NCBI RefSeq assembly: GCF_900157375.1
Contig: NZ_LT721901.1
Coordinates: 2,838,315-2,902,314 of the forward strand
Length of the DNA stretch: 64,000 bases
Origin: Mycobacterium rhizamassiliense
GTDB lineage: Bacteria > Actinomycetota > Actinomycetes > Mycobacteriales > Mycobacteriaceae
Direction of reading: 5' to 3'
Position numbers and translations under genes: made by a program. The notes beneath the pieces are model-generated. The model did not search any database. It saw nothing but the letters and a program-made list of their open reading frames with translations, and had not been told where the DNA came from. This document shows, piece after piece, positions 8,070 through 16,552 of the stretch (positions within the stretch are counted from its first letter, which is position 1; every line of letters starts with the position of its first letter).

Positions 8070-9313
8070 GCCAGTACTCCTCGTGAATCGCGACCGGGCC
8101 AGAATGCGTAGCCGTAGTCCGGAATTCCGGCGCGGGTGGCGATCCGGCGGAGCACCACCGTACCGGCCTGGCCGATGGTGGCTTCTCCGGCCGGAACCCC
8201 AGTCACCTTGAGCAGCACTCGGACCGGGCTGCCGTCGAGCTGGACAACCGCCAGCGAATACGGGCCGGGCAGATCGGGTACCGGGATCCGCACCGTGGTG
8301 TGGGTGTAAACGGTGCCGGTGCGCGGCAACGGCTCGAGCCGATAATCGGTGGCCAGCACACCGTTGTCATCGACCCGAGCGCGAGGCGGGAACTGCGGTG
8401 CGGAGTCGATACCGGGCCGCTCCTCGAATACCGCAGCCTCCCAACGCAGCTTGGGATCGAACGCACGCGCATAAGCGGCCAGCGAAATCGGGATGCCGAT
8501 GCCCTCGGCCGTCCGAAAGCTAGGCAGATCGCGACCCGTCACCTCATCGCGGGTGATCGTCGGCAATCGCGCGCTCAACTCCAGTTGCGCGGCGGTCACG
8601 CTGGACTGCTCGATAGCCAGCACCAAACCCGCTGTGCCCTTCTCGATGGCCGCGGCCAGGACGCGGATCAGTGCGGCCGCCGAGACCGTCGCGTCTTCGG
8701 CCGCGGCGCCCGTATCGAAACCACCCCCGAGTTGTCCTGCCGCGACTCCTGCGACCGCGGCGACGGACTGTGTCCCGTCGAGTCCCAGCCGGGCCAGCGT
8801 CGACTTCACCCCAACCTCACGCTGCAACCGCGGATCGGCATACACGTGCCGCTCCCCGTCCTGCCCACGCGCCATCGTCGGCAGGCTGCGGGTCTGTCGA
8901 GCGACCGTTGTCAACGCCGCACCCGAACCATCGACTCCGGTCAGCACCGCGGCGGCGGAGGCGACGGCATCGGTGTCATCGGCGGAGATGACGAGCGTGC
9001 CGGCGGGGGCAGACGTGATCTGGTCGAGCACCCCCGGCGCCCCTCCGAGAACCTCGGTCACCGGAATGTCGGCGGACAACGAAAGACCGGCGAGCAGCAC
9101 AGCACCGTTGCCACCCTCCAGCAGGGGAAAGTCACGCGAGACGAGAACGACGCGTTGCGCAGAGGCCGCCGGATCGGCGGCGCGACCGGCGGCGACAGCC
9201 ATGGTCAGTGCATCCTCGTCGGGTCCCTTGACCCGACGAGGATGGTTACCCACACCAGTCGTCCAGGGCGGAAGGTAAGTGCCAATAGACACGACGTCAC
9301 TCACGGTGCTCAA
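8066..9313 (-). CDS. Cysteine-free HMG-CoA-synthase-like protein fused to DUF35 OB-fold
   Basis: A 415-residue two-domain protein. The N-terminal part has HMG-CoA-synthase-like wording (SIGTYLPPW at 9, then KGPDEDALTMAVAAGRAA near 29). The C-terminal part, from about PGIDSAPQFPPRARV, is a DUF35 OB-fold (TGTVYTHTTVRIPVPDLPGPYSLAVVQLDG). The whole chain contains no cysteine, so neither the synthase nucleophile nor a zinc ribbon can exist. I infer a structural or substrate-binding subunit for the coupled Ltp protein (four-base overlap). The paralogue at 40459-41679 is also cysteine-free. It is first in its operon; a 16-bp palindrome lies 61 bases upstream. Confidence 0.85.
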   Translation of the reverse strand: MSTVSDVVSIGTYLPPWTTGVGNHPRRVKGPDEDALTMAVAAGRAADPAASAQRVVLVSRDFPLLEGGNGAVLLAGLSLSADIPVTEVLGGAPGVLDQITSAPAGTLVISADDTDAVASAAAVLTGVDGSGAALTTVARQTRSLPTMARGQDGERHVYADPRLQREVGVKSTLARLGLDGTQSVAAVAGVAAGQLGGGFDTGAAAEDATVSAAALIRVLAAAIEKGTAGLVLAIEQSSVTAAQLELSARLPTITRDEVTGRDLPSFRTAEGIGIPISLAAYARAFDPKLRWEAAVFEERPGIDSAPQFPPRARVDDNGVLATDYRLEPLPRTGTVYTHTTVRIPVPDLPGPYSLAVVQLDGSPVRVLLKVTGVPAGEATIGQAGTVVLRRIATRAGIPDYGYAFWPGRDSRGVLA

Positions 9314-9373
9314 CCTCGCTCTAACGTAGGGACCGTGACACGCAGGTCCAGCTGCTCCTGGATGCTACGCGTG

Positions 9374-9389
9374 AATTAGATATATAGTT
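9374..9389 (-). promoter_or_regulatory. Palindromic operator candidate, copy 1
   Basis: Read on the minus strand this is AACTATATATCTAATT. It matches AACTATATAGCTAGTT at 40399 in 14 of 16 positions and AACTATTTGGCTAATT at 35510 in 13 of 16. The arms AACTA/TAATT around a six-base centre form an inverted repeat with one mismatch. It sits 61 bases upstream of the HMGS-like/DUF35 start at 9313, where a repressor could block RNA polymerase. The regulator is not identified. Confidence 0.6.
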
Positions 9390-9820
9390 GTATGTTTTTG
9401 ATGTGAGGTTTGCCACCCCGCTGGCCGAGAGTGGGGCTGGACTACTTCAACCGTCCCGCCGACACCGATCGCGACCTGCCAGTCCGCGGTCGAAACTCCG
9501 CTGCCGACGGCTTGACTACCAAAGCAATTGGGTCAATCGCGGCTTGGCAGGTAGCGATGGCGGCGATCGTGATGTCGGGGCGGCGACCCGGGCGCCGCTA
9601 AAATAACATCTAACTATTTTAATAAATCACTAGACGTCGCCGCTGCGCCGTGGGTAGCCTACGTCCATGCTGGGGTCGTCTTGCGCCGCAATGATATCGG
9701 CTGTAGAGACGGCGCGCGACCGCCGTTTCGGCGATGCCAAATCCGATTACGCGGTCCCCGCCAAGGCTGTGCTTTGCTCGCACGAAGTCCGCCGACCCGT
9801 ACTGCCACCTCGCGGCTAAC

Positions 9821-9829
9821 AAGGAGGAG
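9821..9829 (+). promoter_or_regulatory. Strong ribosome-binding site deciding the CAP gene start
   Basis: AAGGAGGAG lies seven bases before the ATG at 9837. It fixes the start there and rules out the longer reading from 9681, whose extra 52 residues show no signal-peptide character. Confidence 0.8.
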
Positions 9830-9836
9830 TTTGGAC

Positions 9837-10499
9837 ATGCACTATCGGCCACTGCCCGTGCCTGCCTCGGTGGTTGCCGCCGCTGTCCTCCTGGGAATTC
9901 CCGTCGCGCATGCGGATGGCGACAACAACACGCTTATCCCGAACAATAAGCGACTCAATGACGGTGTCGTCGCCAACGTCTTCACCGTGCAGCATCAAGC
10001 AGGCTGCACCAACGACGTTAGGATCAGTCCGCAGCTGCAACGTGCTGCGCAGCGGCACACGGAGGATGTGCTGAACAGCCGCGCGCTAGACGGTGATATC
10101 GGCTCAGACGGGTCCACGCCACAAGACCGTGCCAATGCGGCCGGCTTCCATGGCCCGGTGGCCGAAACGGTGGCGATCAATCAGTCAATCGCAATCAGCG
10201 GGAACGATTTGATCAACCGGTGGTACCACGACCCAGCCTATTTCAACATCATGTCCAACTGCGCCCACAGCCAAATGGGGGTGTGGTCGGAAAACAGTCC
10301 GGATCGCACCGTTGTGGTGGCGGTTTACGGGCAGCCCCAAGGGGTTGGGGGGGCAACACCGGCGAGCACCGAGGGCCAGAACATTCCGCTCGACCCCAGC
10401 CCTGACTATGACGCCAGCGACGAACTCGAGTTCGGCTTCAACTGGCTGCCCTGGATCCTGAGGGGCGTGTACCCGCCGCCGGCCCACCCTCCGGAATAG
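9837..10499 (+). CDS. Secreted CAP-domain (SCP/PR1-like) protein
   Basis: A 220-residue protein with a Sec signal peptide: MHYRPLP, a hydrophobic VVAAAVLLGIPVAHA core and a cleavage site after AHA (about residue 26). The mature part has CAP-domain marks: histidine in AAQRHTEDV, glutamate in GPVAETVA and WYHDPAYFNIMSNCAHSQMGVW with the second histidine. Two cysteines (TNDV-flanking and SNCAHS) could form a disulfide outside the membrane. Mycobacterial CAP-domain proteins have been linked to lipid or sterol binding in other organisms, but no function is shown here. The tail is acidic then proline-rich (YPPPAHPPE). It converges with the LpqH-like gene 52 bases away. Confidence 0.85.
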   Translation: MHYRPLPVPASVVAAAVLLGIPVAHADGDNNTLIPNNKRLNDGVVANVFTVQHQAGCTNDVRISPQLQRAAQRHTEDVLNSRALDGDIGSDGSTPQDRANAAGFHGPVAETVAINQSIAISGNDLINRWYHDPAYFNIMSNCAHSQMGVWSENSPDRTVVVAVYGQPQGVGGATPASTEGQNIPLDPSPDYDASDELEFGFNWLPWILRGVYPPPAHPPE

Positions 10500-10551
10500 A
10501 GCAGGGGTCGGCCGTCGTTGGCGCCCGGATCTGAGGAGTTAGCTTAGTGTC

Positions 10552-10995
10552 CTAGCACGCGACTTTTATCGTGAATGTGCCGGCGGCCCTCATGCTGGGG
10601 TTGTTGATGTCGAAGCCTTCGGCGTTCCCACGGATGGTATACGTGTAACCATTCATGGTGACGTCGGCTTTGCCGTCGAGGCCGTGCGTGTAACTGCCGG
10701 TGAATCCGCCCAGATCGGTGATATTGACTGACTTGGCAGTGAGCGAATTTTGGTTGGAGACAACCGCGTTCGTACCTGCCGCGGTGTCACCGGTAGTGAT
10801 CATTGTTAGCGGTCCAACCGGCATGCATGTCACCGCATGGGTCATCGGAAGCGCCTGATCGTTGATCATCACCTGCGCGGTTCCGGCGGGCAGTGTTCCC
10901 GGCTGAGGTGCTGTTGCGCCTGGTGACGACGAGCATGCGCTGATACTCGCCGCTACGACGACAGCTGCGGACGCGTTGCTGAACCGCTTGTGCAC
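10552..10995 (-). CDS. LpqH (19-kDa antigen)-like lipoprotein
   Basis: A 147-residue lipoprotein with a short positively charged start (MHKRF), a hydrophobic core and a lipobox-like ISAC ending at Cys21. After a Ser/Pro/Thr-rich linker comes the LpqH fold signature: two later cysteines (HAVTCMPVG and the C-terminal KVAC), a central NITDLGGFTGSYTHGLDGKAD and TIRGNAEGFD. Such proteins are surface-exposed acylated glycoproteins. The lipobox lacks the usual Leu at -3 (Ile instead), still acceptable. It is a single-gene unit converging with the CAP gene. Confidence 0.85.
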   Translation of the reverse strand: MHKRFSNASAAVVVAASISACSSSPGATAPQPGTLPAGTAQVMINDQALPMTHAVTCMPVGPLTMITTGDTAAGTNAVVSNQNSLTAKSVNITDLGGFTGSYTHGLDGKADVTMNGYTYTIRGNAEGFDINNPSMRAAGTFTIKVAC

Positions 10996-11368
10996 GAGCG
11001 CACCTCGCTTCGTTTCGCCACCTGTGCCGAGCCCGCGATGAGAGCAATGTAGGCACCGCCCAGACCCGTCGGCAGCAGATCACTCTGCGAGCTGTTGGCT
11101 CGATCGAAACAACGGTACCCAACTTTTGTGCTGTGATCGCTGGATATCGCGATGGTTTTGCGAATTGATCTATCGGACCGCAATCGAGTCGCGTCCACCG
11201 CTCGCACGCGACCGCGCTCGAGATATGTGAATCATGCTGTGAAGTAAGGCCTTTCGGCGAGGTAATGCAACCGGATAGCCCGCCATCCTGGCGGCTAAGG
11301 ACAGCAGGGGTTTTGGCCGGCGCTGACCGACCAGCCACCAGGGTCGCGAGTCGACGTAGCCGGCTTGG
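10996..11368. other. Intergenic region upstream of the LpqH-like gene
   Basis: About 370 bases between the TetR 3' end and the LpqH-like start, presumably holding the lipoprotein promoter. I see no gene or clear repeat in it. Confidence 0.5.
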
Positions 11369-11998
11369 CTATCTGCGAGGCTTTAGCGACGCGACGAGCA
11401 GATTGCGCAGCACGCCCTCGTCACCAGCGTCTTCAGGCGTGGCGGGTTCAGCAATAAGGCTGAAGCTAATGCGGACAACCCAGCGCGCGAGGGTGTCGGC
11501 GCGAAGATCGCGGCGAATCTCGCCGGCGGCGGCAGCAGCCTCGAGGCGCCGCACGAGCGCGTCAGCGAGTTTGGCTCTCCACAACTCGGAGCCTTCGGCG
11601 GCGTGATAGGCAGCACCAAGGGCTTGGTGGTCTTCGACTAGTGATCGCAGTATCGGTGAGCCGCGGGCGATGTCGATCCCCCGCAGGCAAGCTGCGACGA
11701 GCTGAGCCAGGAAAGGTTCGTCAGTCTGCCAGCATTGCTCAACGGCTTGCAGCGTGGCGCCGAGCACTCGCACAAAGGAGGCCGCCAGCAGGGCGTCCTT
11801 GTTCGGGAAGTGGTAGTACACCGTCGACCGGTGCACACCCGCGCGCCGGGCGATATCGCCCATGCGAGTACGCACCGGCCCCTTCTCGGCGTAGCAAGCA
11901 TCGGCCGCGGTCAACAAACGTTCGCGCGCCTCGCCCTCATCCGCAGGCGAGTCGGCGGCCCCCGATTTCGCACGACTTACTCTGGCGTGAGGGTCCAC
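11369..11998 (-). CDS. TetR-family transcriptional regulator
   Basis: A 209-residue protein with GTG start. The N-terminal helix-turn-helix is clear: EARERLLTAADACYAEKGP, MGDIARRAGVHRSTVYYHFPNKDALLAASF (about residues 23-75). The C-terminal ligand domain is variable and helical. It is a single gene, reading away from the mce operon, with a 1.35-kb gene-poor region between the two. An 8-bp inverted repeat (12026-12057) lies 28 bases upstream of its start and may be its own operator. By position it could control the mce operon, as Mce3R does for mce3, but no shared operator was found to prove this. Confidence 0.9.
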   Translation of the reverse strand: MDPHARVSRAKSGAADSPADEGEARERLLTAADACYAEKGPVRTRMGDIARRAGVHRSTVYYHFPNKDALLAASFVRVLGATLQAVEQCWQTDEPFLAQLVAACLRGIDIARGSPILRSLVEDHQALGAAYHAAEGSELWRAKLADALVRRLEAAAAAGEIRRDLRADTLARWVVRISFSLIAEPATPEDAGDEGVLRNLLVASLKPRR

Positions 11999-12025
11999 AA
12001 CAGCACACTACGGTCTTCGCGGCAT

Positions 12026-12057
12026 GCAGTTGGCGTGATAACGACAAGACCAACTGC
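12026..12057. repeat. Inverted repeat upstream of TetR gene
   Basis: GCAGTTGG (12026-12033) and CCAACTGC (12050-12057) are perfect 8-base arms around a 16-base spacer, 28 bases upstream of the TetR start at 11998. It could be a TetR autoregulatory operator or a leader hairpin; TetR operators usually have closer arms, so confidence is modest. Confidence 0.4.
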
Positions 12058-13211
12058 TGCTCGGTAGTCGTTGTCCGTGGCGGACGGTGCGGCTCCTAGA
12101 CTCGACCGCCGCGCCACCGAGGTGACGCTTGTTGAAGGCGCTGCCGCTCCGTCGTTCGTCAGCTCTGACACGATCGTGCCGCGTGCATACCAACGACGTT
12201 ATATCCGCCAGTTAACCAGGTAGCAATCATCGAGCAGCGCGTGTGACTCACCGCGGTTCAGTACCCGGCGGATCCCTTGAGATTCCTCGGCAATGCATCA
12301 AAAAAAGATAATGATCTAATCCGATATATAGATAGATAATTTACTAAGCCAACTACGATTGGCGTCTTTCCTGTTCACGGAATCACCGTCGACCCTCGGC
12401 GCAATAAAGACGGGCCGCCTGCCTCGCCGCGAGCGGCGATTAACCGCCCGGCCAAATGGGGGCGTGGTCGGCAGTTGTCCAGAGCGCTAGGTAATGAGTT
12501 TTGGCGTTTGCGGCGGCACCGACCGATGTCAGGTTCTCGGACTTGTCGCCGCGCATAACCGCTGTTCACCGCTTCGTCGGGGCTTCGACGCGATCCAACG
12601 GCTGCTAGGTCCGTGTTGGACTGCGACCCAGTGGCTGCCCAGTCGTACACCCCGCGCCGCCCGGGACCGGGACGTCGGGATGGCACTATAAGGCATACAC
12701 CACCACTCATTCGGTCTGATTTACGTTGGATCTCTGGATTTCTTAATTTGTTGCGGTGTGCAACAAAGACAAGCCTTAGTTGCACAAACACCTTCACGAA
12801 ACATACTTATTACCTGTCGGTGACTAACCTGACACGACGTCGGTCGGAGATAATCGGCTAACAATGGTTCTAATTCAATGCCGACCCTAATCCCAGTTAA
12901 ATAATTGAAATGAGACCAACCTTCCAGCAAATATGTTAGCGGCAGTTCAGTCGCCCTGAAACGGATCCTGAAAGTAGCGACACCCCGAAGGTTTCTGCCT
13001 AGCTGGCAGGACGATACCAGGCGATATCTGCACGGTACCGGGGTGGACAGCGCTCTCTGCCGATGTCCGCGGCCGATCGCCGCGAGGTCGCTCGGGGCGA
13101 AGGGATTGCGACATCCAAGCCAAAATTGTCGGACCGCACAGCAAATCAGGATAGTTACACAGACATCCACTGGGTTGCGTTGTTAGGAGTAGGCGATTCC
13201 TTGTTGCCCTG

Positions 13212-13222
13212 TGACAATGTCA
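13212..13222. promoter_or_regulatory. Palindrome in the mce operon promoter region
   Basis: TGACA-A-TGTCA is a perfect 11-base palindrome 123 bases upstream of the first yrbE start. It is a plausible regulator site for the mce operon. Its half-site GACA/TGTC resembles the palindrome at 27569 and 29883 but with a one-base rather than four-base centre, so a different protein is likely. Confidence 0.35.
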
Positions 13223-13345
13223 TGGTGTAGCGTCCCGCTGTGCTGTGGGCCACACATTGGAAGGCAGCGGGTTGTCTTTCCGTTGCCGGGGAGGATTCAT
13301 CGTTTTAATGCGGGCTGAGTTTAGACACCAACGGGTGCACTAGTA

Positions 13346-14185
13346 GTGGAGACGGACACAGAGCCTATTCCGGCTGCCAGCGCCGCGCCGGCGTGGGTCG
13401 AGGCGTTCACGGGTACTCCCCCGTGGGCGGCTTCCGCTACCAAGCCGCTGCGCGAGGTTGGTAGCTTCTTCGCGCTGTCGCTCGACATTGCGACGCAGAT
13501 GGTCCGTCCGCCCTTTGCCTGGCGTGAGTTCATCCATCAGGCGTGGTTCGTGGCTCGGGTGTCGGCCGCCCCGGCAGTCTTCTTGGCGATCCCGTTCAAC
13601 GCGCTCGCCGTTTTCATCATTAACGTCCTGCTCGTCGAAATCGGCGCCGCCGACGCCTCGGGAACCGGCTCTGCGTTAGCCGCCGTGGTTTACCTCGGCC
13701 CGATAACGGCGGTGTTGGTAGTCGCCGGTACCGGCGCGACCGCAATGTGTGCCGACCTGGGCGCTCGCACCATCCGTGAAGAAGTCGACGCCATGCGAGT
13801 GATGGGAATCAACCCGGTGCAACGGCTTCTGGTGCCCAGAGTGCTGGCGCTGGGACTCAACGGGTTGGTATTGAACGCCATCATCACCATCGTTGGCTTG
13901 ATAACCGAATATTTGTTCTCCGTCTACTTTCAGCACATCAATCCCGGCTCGTATACAGCCAGCCTCACGCTGCTCGTCGGGCTGACCGACGTGATCGTCG
14001 CGTTCGCCAAGGCGATGCTGTTCGGTCTCATCGCCGGCCTCATTGCTTGCTACAAGGGCATCACCGTGGGTGGCGGTCCGCAAGGCGTCGGCAACGCGGT
14101 GAACGAGACCGTGGTGTACACGTTCATGGCGTTGTTCGTGATCAACGTGGTGCTGACCGCGATTACCGCGCAGGCGACGATGTGA
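13346..14185 (+). CDS. yrbEA: YrbE-A, MlaE-type permease subunit of the Mce transporter
   Basis: A 279-residue integral membrane protein with GTG start and about five to six hydrophobic helices. The MlaE/YrbE signature GARTIREEVDAMRVMGINPVQ is at about residues 141-160, followed by LLVPRVLALGLNGLVL. It forms the inner-membrane permease with YrbE-B and an ATPase encoded elsewhere (MceG/Mkl in mycobacteria), driving lipid import through the MceA-F complex. It is the first gene of the operon and overlaps yrbEB by four bases (GTGA). Which of the numbered mce operons this corresponds to cannot be decided by eye. Confidence 0.93.
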   Translation: METDTEPIPAASAAPAWVEAFTGTPPWAASATKPLREVGSFFALSLDIATQMVRPPFAWREFIHQAWFVARVSAAPAVFLAIPFNALAVFIINVLLVEIGAADASGTGSALAAVVYLGPITAVLVVAGTGATAMCADLGARTIREEVDAMRVMGINPVQRLLVPRVLALGLNGLVLNAIITIVGLITEYLFSVYFQHINPGSYTASLTLLVGLTDVIVAFAKAMLFGLIAGLIACYKGITVGGGPQGVGNAVNETVVYTFMALFVINVVLTAITAQATM

Positions 14186-15036
14186 CCGCCATCCCGGCGG
14201 CGCACCGGCTGCCGCAGCTGACGAATCGAGTCCGCGGTTTTGTCGACGGATGGAACCGGCTCGGGAGCCAGACCGCGTTCTACGTCAAAGCCCTTGGCTT
14301 CCTGTGGGAGGCCTGCGTCCGCTACAAGGCGGAGACGCTCCGCCTGATCGCCAACATGAGTCTGGGCGTCGGGGCGCTGGCCATCATCGGCGGCACCGTG
14401 GTCATCGTCGCCACCTTGACGATGTCAACCGGCGGACTCGTCGGCATCCAGCTGTACCGATCGCTATCCGATGTCGGGGTGCAGGCGTTGAGCGGTTTCG
14501 CCTCCGCCTACATCAACACGCGTATCAGCTCGCCACTGATCGCCGATATCGGCTTGGCGGCCACAATCGGCGCCGGCGCCACCGCGCAACTGGGCGCCAT
14601 GCGGATCAACGAGGAGATCGACGCGCTCGAGGTGATGGGTGTCCAAACGATCACCTACCTGGTCTCGACCCGGATAGTGGCGGGCGTCATCGTCGTGGTT
14701 CCGCTGTGGTGCGTGGCTGCGCTGGCCGGGTTTATGGCTACGCGAGGCCTTGTCATTTTTGTCTACGACCAACCGCCCGGCGTGTATGACCACTATTTCA
14801 ATACTTACCTGCAGCCCACCGATCTCATCTGGTCGTTGCTGCAAGTCATCGCCTCCGCCGTAACGATCATGCTGGTGCACACGTACTACGGCTTCAACGC
14901 CTCGGGCGGTCCGGCCGGCGTTGGTGAAGCGGTCGGTCGTGCCGTGCGCACGTCACTGATCGTGGCGGTCGCGGTGACGTTGGCGGTGGCACTGGCTGCC
15001 TACGGTGTGTCCGGCGACTTCCACCTATCCGGGTAG
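14182..15036 (+). CDS. yrbEB: YrbE-B, MlaE-type permease subunit of the Mce transporter
   Basis: A 284-residue MlaE-family permease. The chosen GTG at 14182 overlaps the yrbEA stop (GTGA), as usual in mce operons; the frame is open further upstream but only through yrbEA coding sequence. Conserved parts are GGTVVIVATLTMSTGGLVG, the cytoplasmic loop GAMRINEEIDALEVMGVQTI (about 148-167) and the C-terminal YYGFNASGGPAGVGEAVGRAVR. It pairs with YrbE-A. MceA begins five bases after its stop. Confidence 0.93.
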   Translation: MTAIPAAHRLPQLTNRVRGFVDGWNRLGSQTAFYVKALGFLWEACVRYKAETLRLIANMSLGVGALAIIGGTVVIVATLTMSTGGLVGIQLYRSLSDVGVQALSGFASAYINTRISSPLIADIGLAATIGAGATAQLGAMRINEEIDALEVMGVQTITYLVSTRIVAGVIVVVPLWCVAALAGFMATRGLVIFVYDQPPGVYDHYFNTYLQPTDLIWSLLQVIASAVTIMLVHTYYGFNASGGPAGVGEAVGRAVRTSLIVAVAVTLAVALAAYGVSGDFHLSG

Positions 15037-15041
15037 CGGCG

Positions 15042-16508
15042 ATGAAGAGCAAACGGCGCGAGGCCGGTCTGCACCCGGCGATCTGGACCTTCATTCTTCT
15101 GGCCTCCATCTGCGCGCTGATCGTGCTGACGGTGGGCGCGTTCAACAGGGACTTCAGGCCCTATGCCCGGGTGACGCTGACATCTGACCGGGCGGGGCTG
15201 GTCATGGAACCCGGAGCCAAAGTCAAGTTGCGCGGCGTCCAGGTTGGCAGGGTCGCGTCAATCCAGTCGGGCGATCCGGTGAAACTGCAGCTGGAGCTGT
15301 ACCCAGAGCAGCTCAATTACATCCCCGCCAACGTCACCGCCGAGATCACCGCGCCAACGGCCTTCGGGGCCAAATACGTGGACCTGCTTACCCCTGCCCA
15401 CCCAACCTCACAACGGCTGGCGGCGGGAGCGGTAGTGAAGTCGCGCAATGTGAGCGTCGAAGTGAACACGGTGTTCCAGAACCTCGTTGCGCTGCTCAAT
15501 CAGGTCGACGTCCCCAAACTGAATGCGGTGCTCACCGCGCTGGCCGACGGATTTCGCGGCAATGGCGAAGCGATCGGCGAGGCCACCACCGACCTCAACC
15601 AGGTCCTGCTGGCTATCAATCCGCGCAGCGAGACGATCCGTGCCGACTACCGCGCCCTCCAAGGGTTCAGCGATACCTACAGCGCGGCCGCAGCCAACAT
15701 CGTGAGGGTGCTGGACGCCGCCAGCACGACGAGCGTCACCGTCACCGATAGCGCAAAACAACTCGACTCATTGTTGCTCAACGTCAGCGGCCTTTCCCGC
15801 GGCGGTGTCAACCTGATCGGCCCGAATAGGGACAACCTCGTGCACGGCATCAACTTGCTGGAGTCCACCACGCGCCTGTTGATGAAGTACAACCCGGAAC
15901 TGACCTGCACGCTGGTCGGCGGGAAAAACGCCCTCGATTTCGGCGCCGTAGCTTCTTCCGGCGGCACGAACGGATACTCCGAGATCTTGGACGTCGGGTT
16001 GCTGCTAGGCAAGGACGCATACCGGTACCCGCAAAACCTGCCGGTCAATGACATGAAGGGCGGCCCCGGCGGCCAGCCGGGATGCGGATCTTTGCCCGAC
16101 GTGGCCAAGAACTGGCCGCAGCGCTACCTGGTCACCGATTCCGGGTGGGGCACCGGAATGGATGTGCGACCCAACCCCGGCATCGGCTTCCCCGGCTATA
16201 CCAACTACTTCCCCGTCACCCGGGGGACCCCTCAACCGCCCAGCATCCGCCATCCGTCGGACCCGGCGCCGGGCCCCATCCAGTATCCAGGAGCACCGCC
16301 CTACGGTGCGCAGCTCTACGCTCCGGACGGAACACCGCTGTATCCCGGCCTGCCGCCGGCGCCTCCGCCGGGCAGGCCACGAGAACCCGGCCCTGCGCCG
16401 GCGGGCTCCGAACCGTTCGTGCCGTTAGTGCCGCCCGGGATTCAAGCAACGTGCGGAGTCCTCAACCAGCCGTGCGGACCGCCACCACCGGCTGCGCCCG
16501 CGCCTTGA
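15042..16508 (+). CDS. mceA: MceA, Mce-family lipid transport protein
   Basis: A 488-residue Mce protein. An N-terminal membrane anchor (about residues 14-34, IWTFILLASICALIVLTVGA) is followed by the Mce/MlaD domain with RAGLVMEPGAKVKLRGVQVG (about 50-69) and the family phrase TAEITAPTAFGAKYVDL. A helical middle (about 130-290) should form the periplasmic needle, and a strongly proline-rich tail begins near 390. Mce proteins assemble as a heterohexamer shuttling lipids from the outer membrane to the YrbE permease. It follows yrbEB closely. The mceB start is 44 bases downstream, the largest gap inside the operon. Confidence 0.93.
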   Translation: MKSKRREAGLHPAIWTFILLASICALIVLTVGAFNRDFRPYARVTLTSDRAGLVMEPGAKVKLRGVQVGRVASIQSGDPVKLQLELYPEQLNYIPANVTAEITAPTAFGAKYVDLLTPAHPTSQRLAAGAVVKSRNVSVEVNTVFQNLVALLNQVDVPKLNAVLTALADGFRGNGEAIGEATTDLNQVLLAINPRSETIRADYRALQGFSDTYSAAAANIVRVLDAASTTSVTVTDSAKQLDSLLLNVSGLSRGGVNLIGPNRDNLVHGINLLESTTRLLMKYNPELTCTLVGGKNALDFGAVASSGGTNGYSEILDVGLLLGKDAYRYPQNLPVNDMKGGPGGQPGCGSLPDVAKNWPQRYLVTDSGWGTGMDVRPNPGIGFPGYTNYFPVTRGTPQPPSIRHPSDPAPGPIQYPGAPPYGAQLYAPDGTPLYPGLPPAPPPGRPREPGPAPAGSEPFVPLVPPGIQATCGVLNQPCGPPPPAAPAP

Positions 16509-16552
16509 CGGCGGACGGCGACAGGTAGCAGAAGCCATAGAGGAAGGCAGAT

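Larger units (their letters stand above)
9314..9836. other. Divergent intergenic region with AT-rich stretches
   Basis: Upstream of the minus-strand HMGS/DUF35 operon and of the plus-strand CAP gene. It holds the operator candidate at 9374-9389 and a second, weaker AT-rich match, AACTATTTTAATAAAT at 9612-9627 (12 of 16 positions to the 35510 site). A plus-strand frame open from 9681 is the untranslated leader of the CAP gene rather than coding, because the strong ribosome-binding site lies at 9821. No other gene is seen. Confidence 0.5.
11999..13345. other. Long gene-poor region upstream of the mce operon
   Basis: About 1350 bases without a convincing gene. GC content drops visibly in two places (about 12290-12350 and 12700-12950, with runs such as GATATATAGATAGATAATTT). 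Open frames on both strands are short, lack ribosome-binding sites and match nothing I recognise. The first 60 bases hold an inverted repeat near the TetR start; the last 150 hold the presumed mce promoter with a TGACA-A-TGTCA palindrome. The rest may be decayed sequence or an old insertion scar. Confidence 0.5.

Noticed and set aside
12424..12439. Hairpin-like TCGCCGCGAGCGGCGA as terminator
   Set aside because: No T-run follows on either strand and it is far from any gene end.
12375..13170. Short minus-strand open frames in the gene-poor region
   Set aside because: They have unusual composition, no start signals and no recognisable features.
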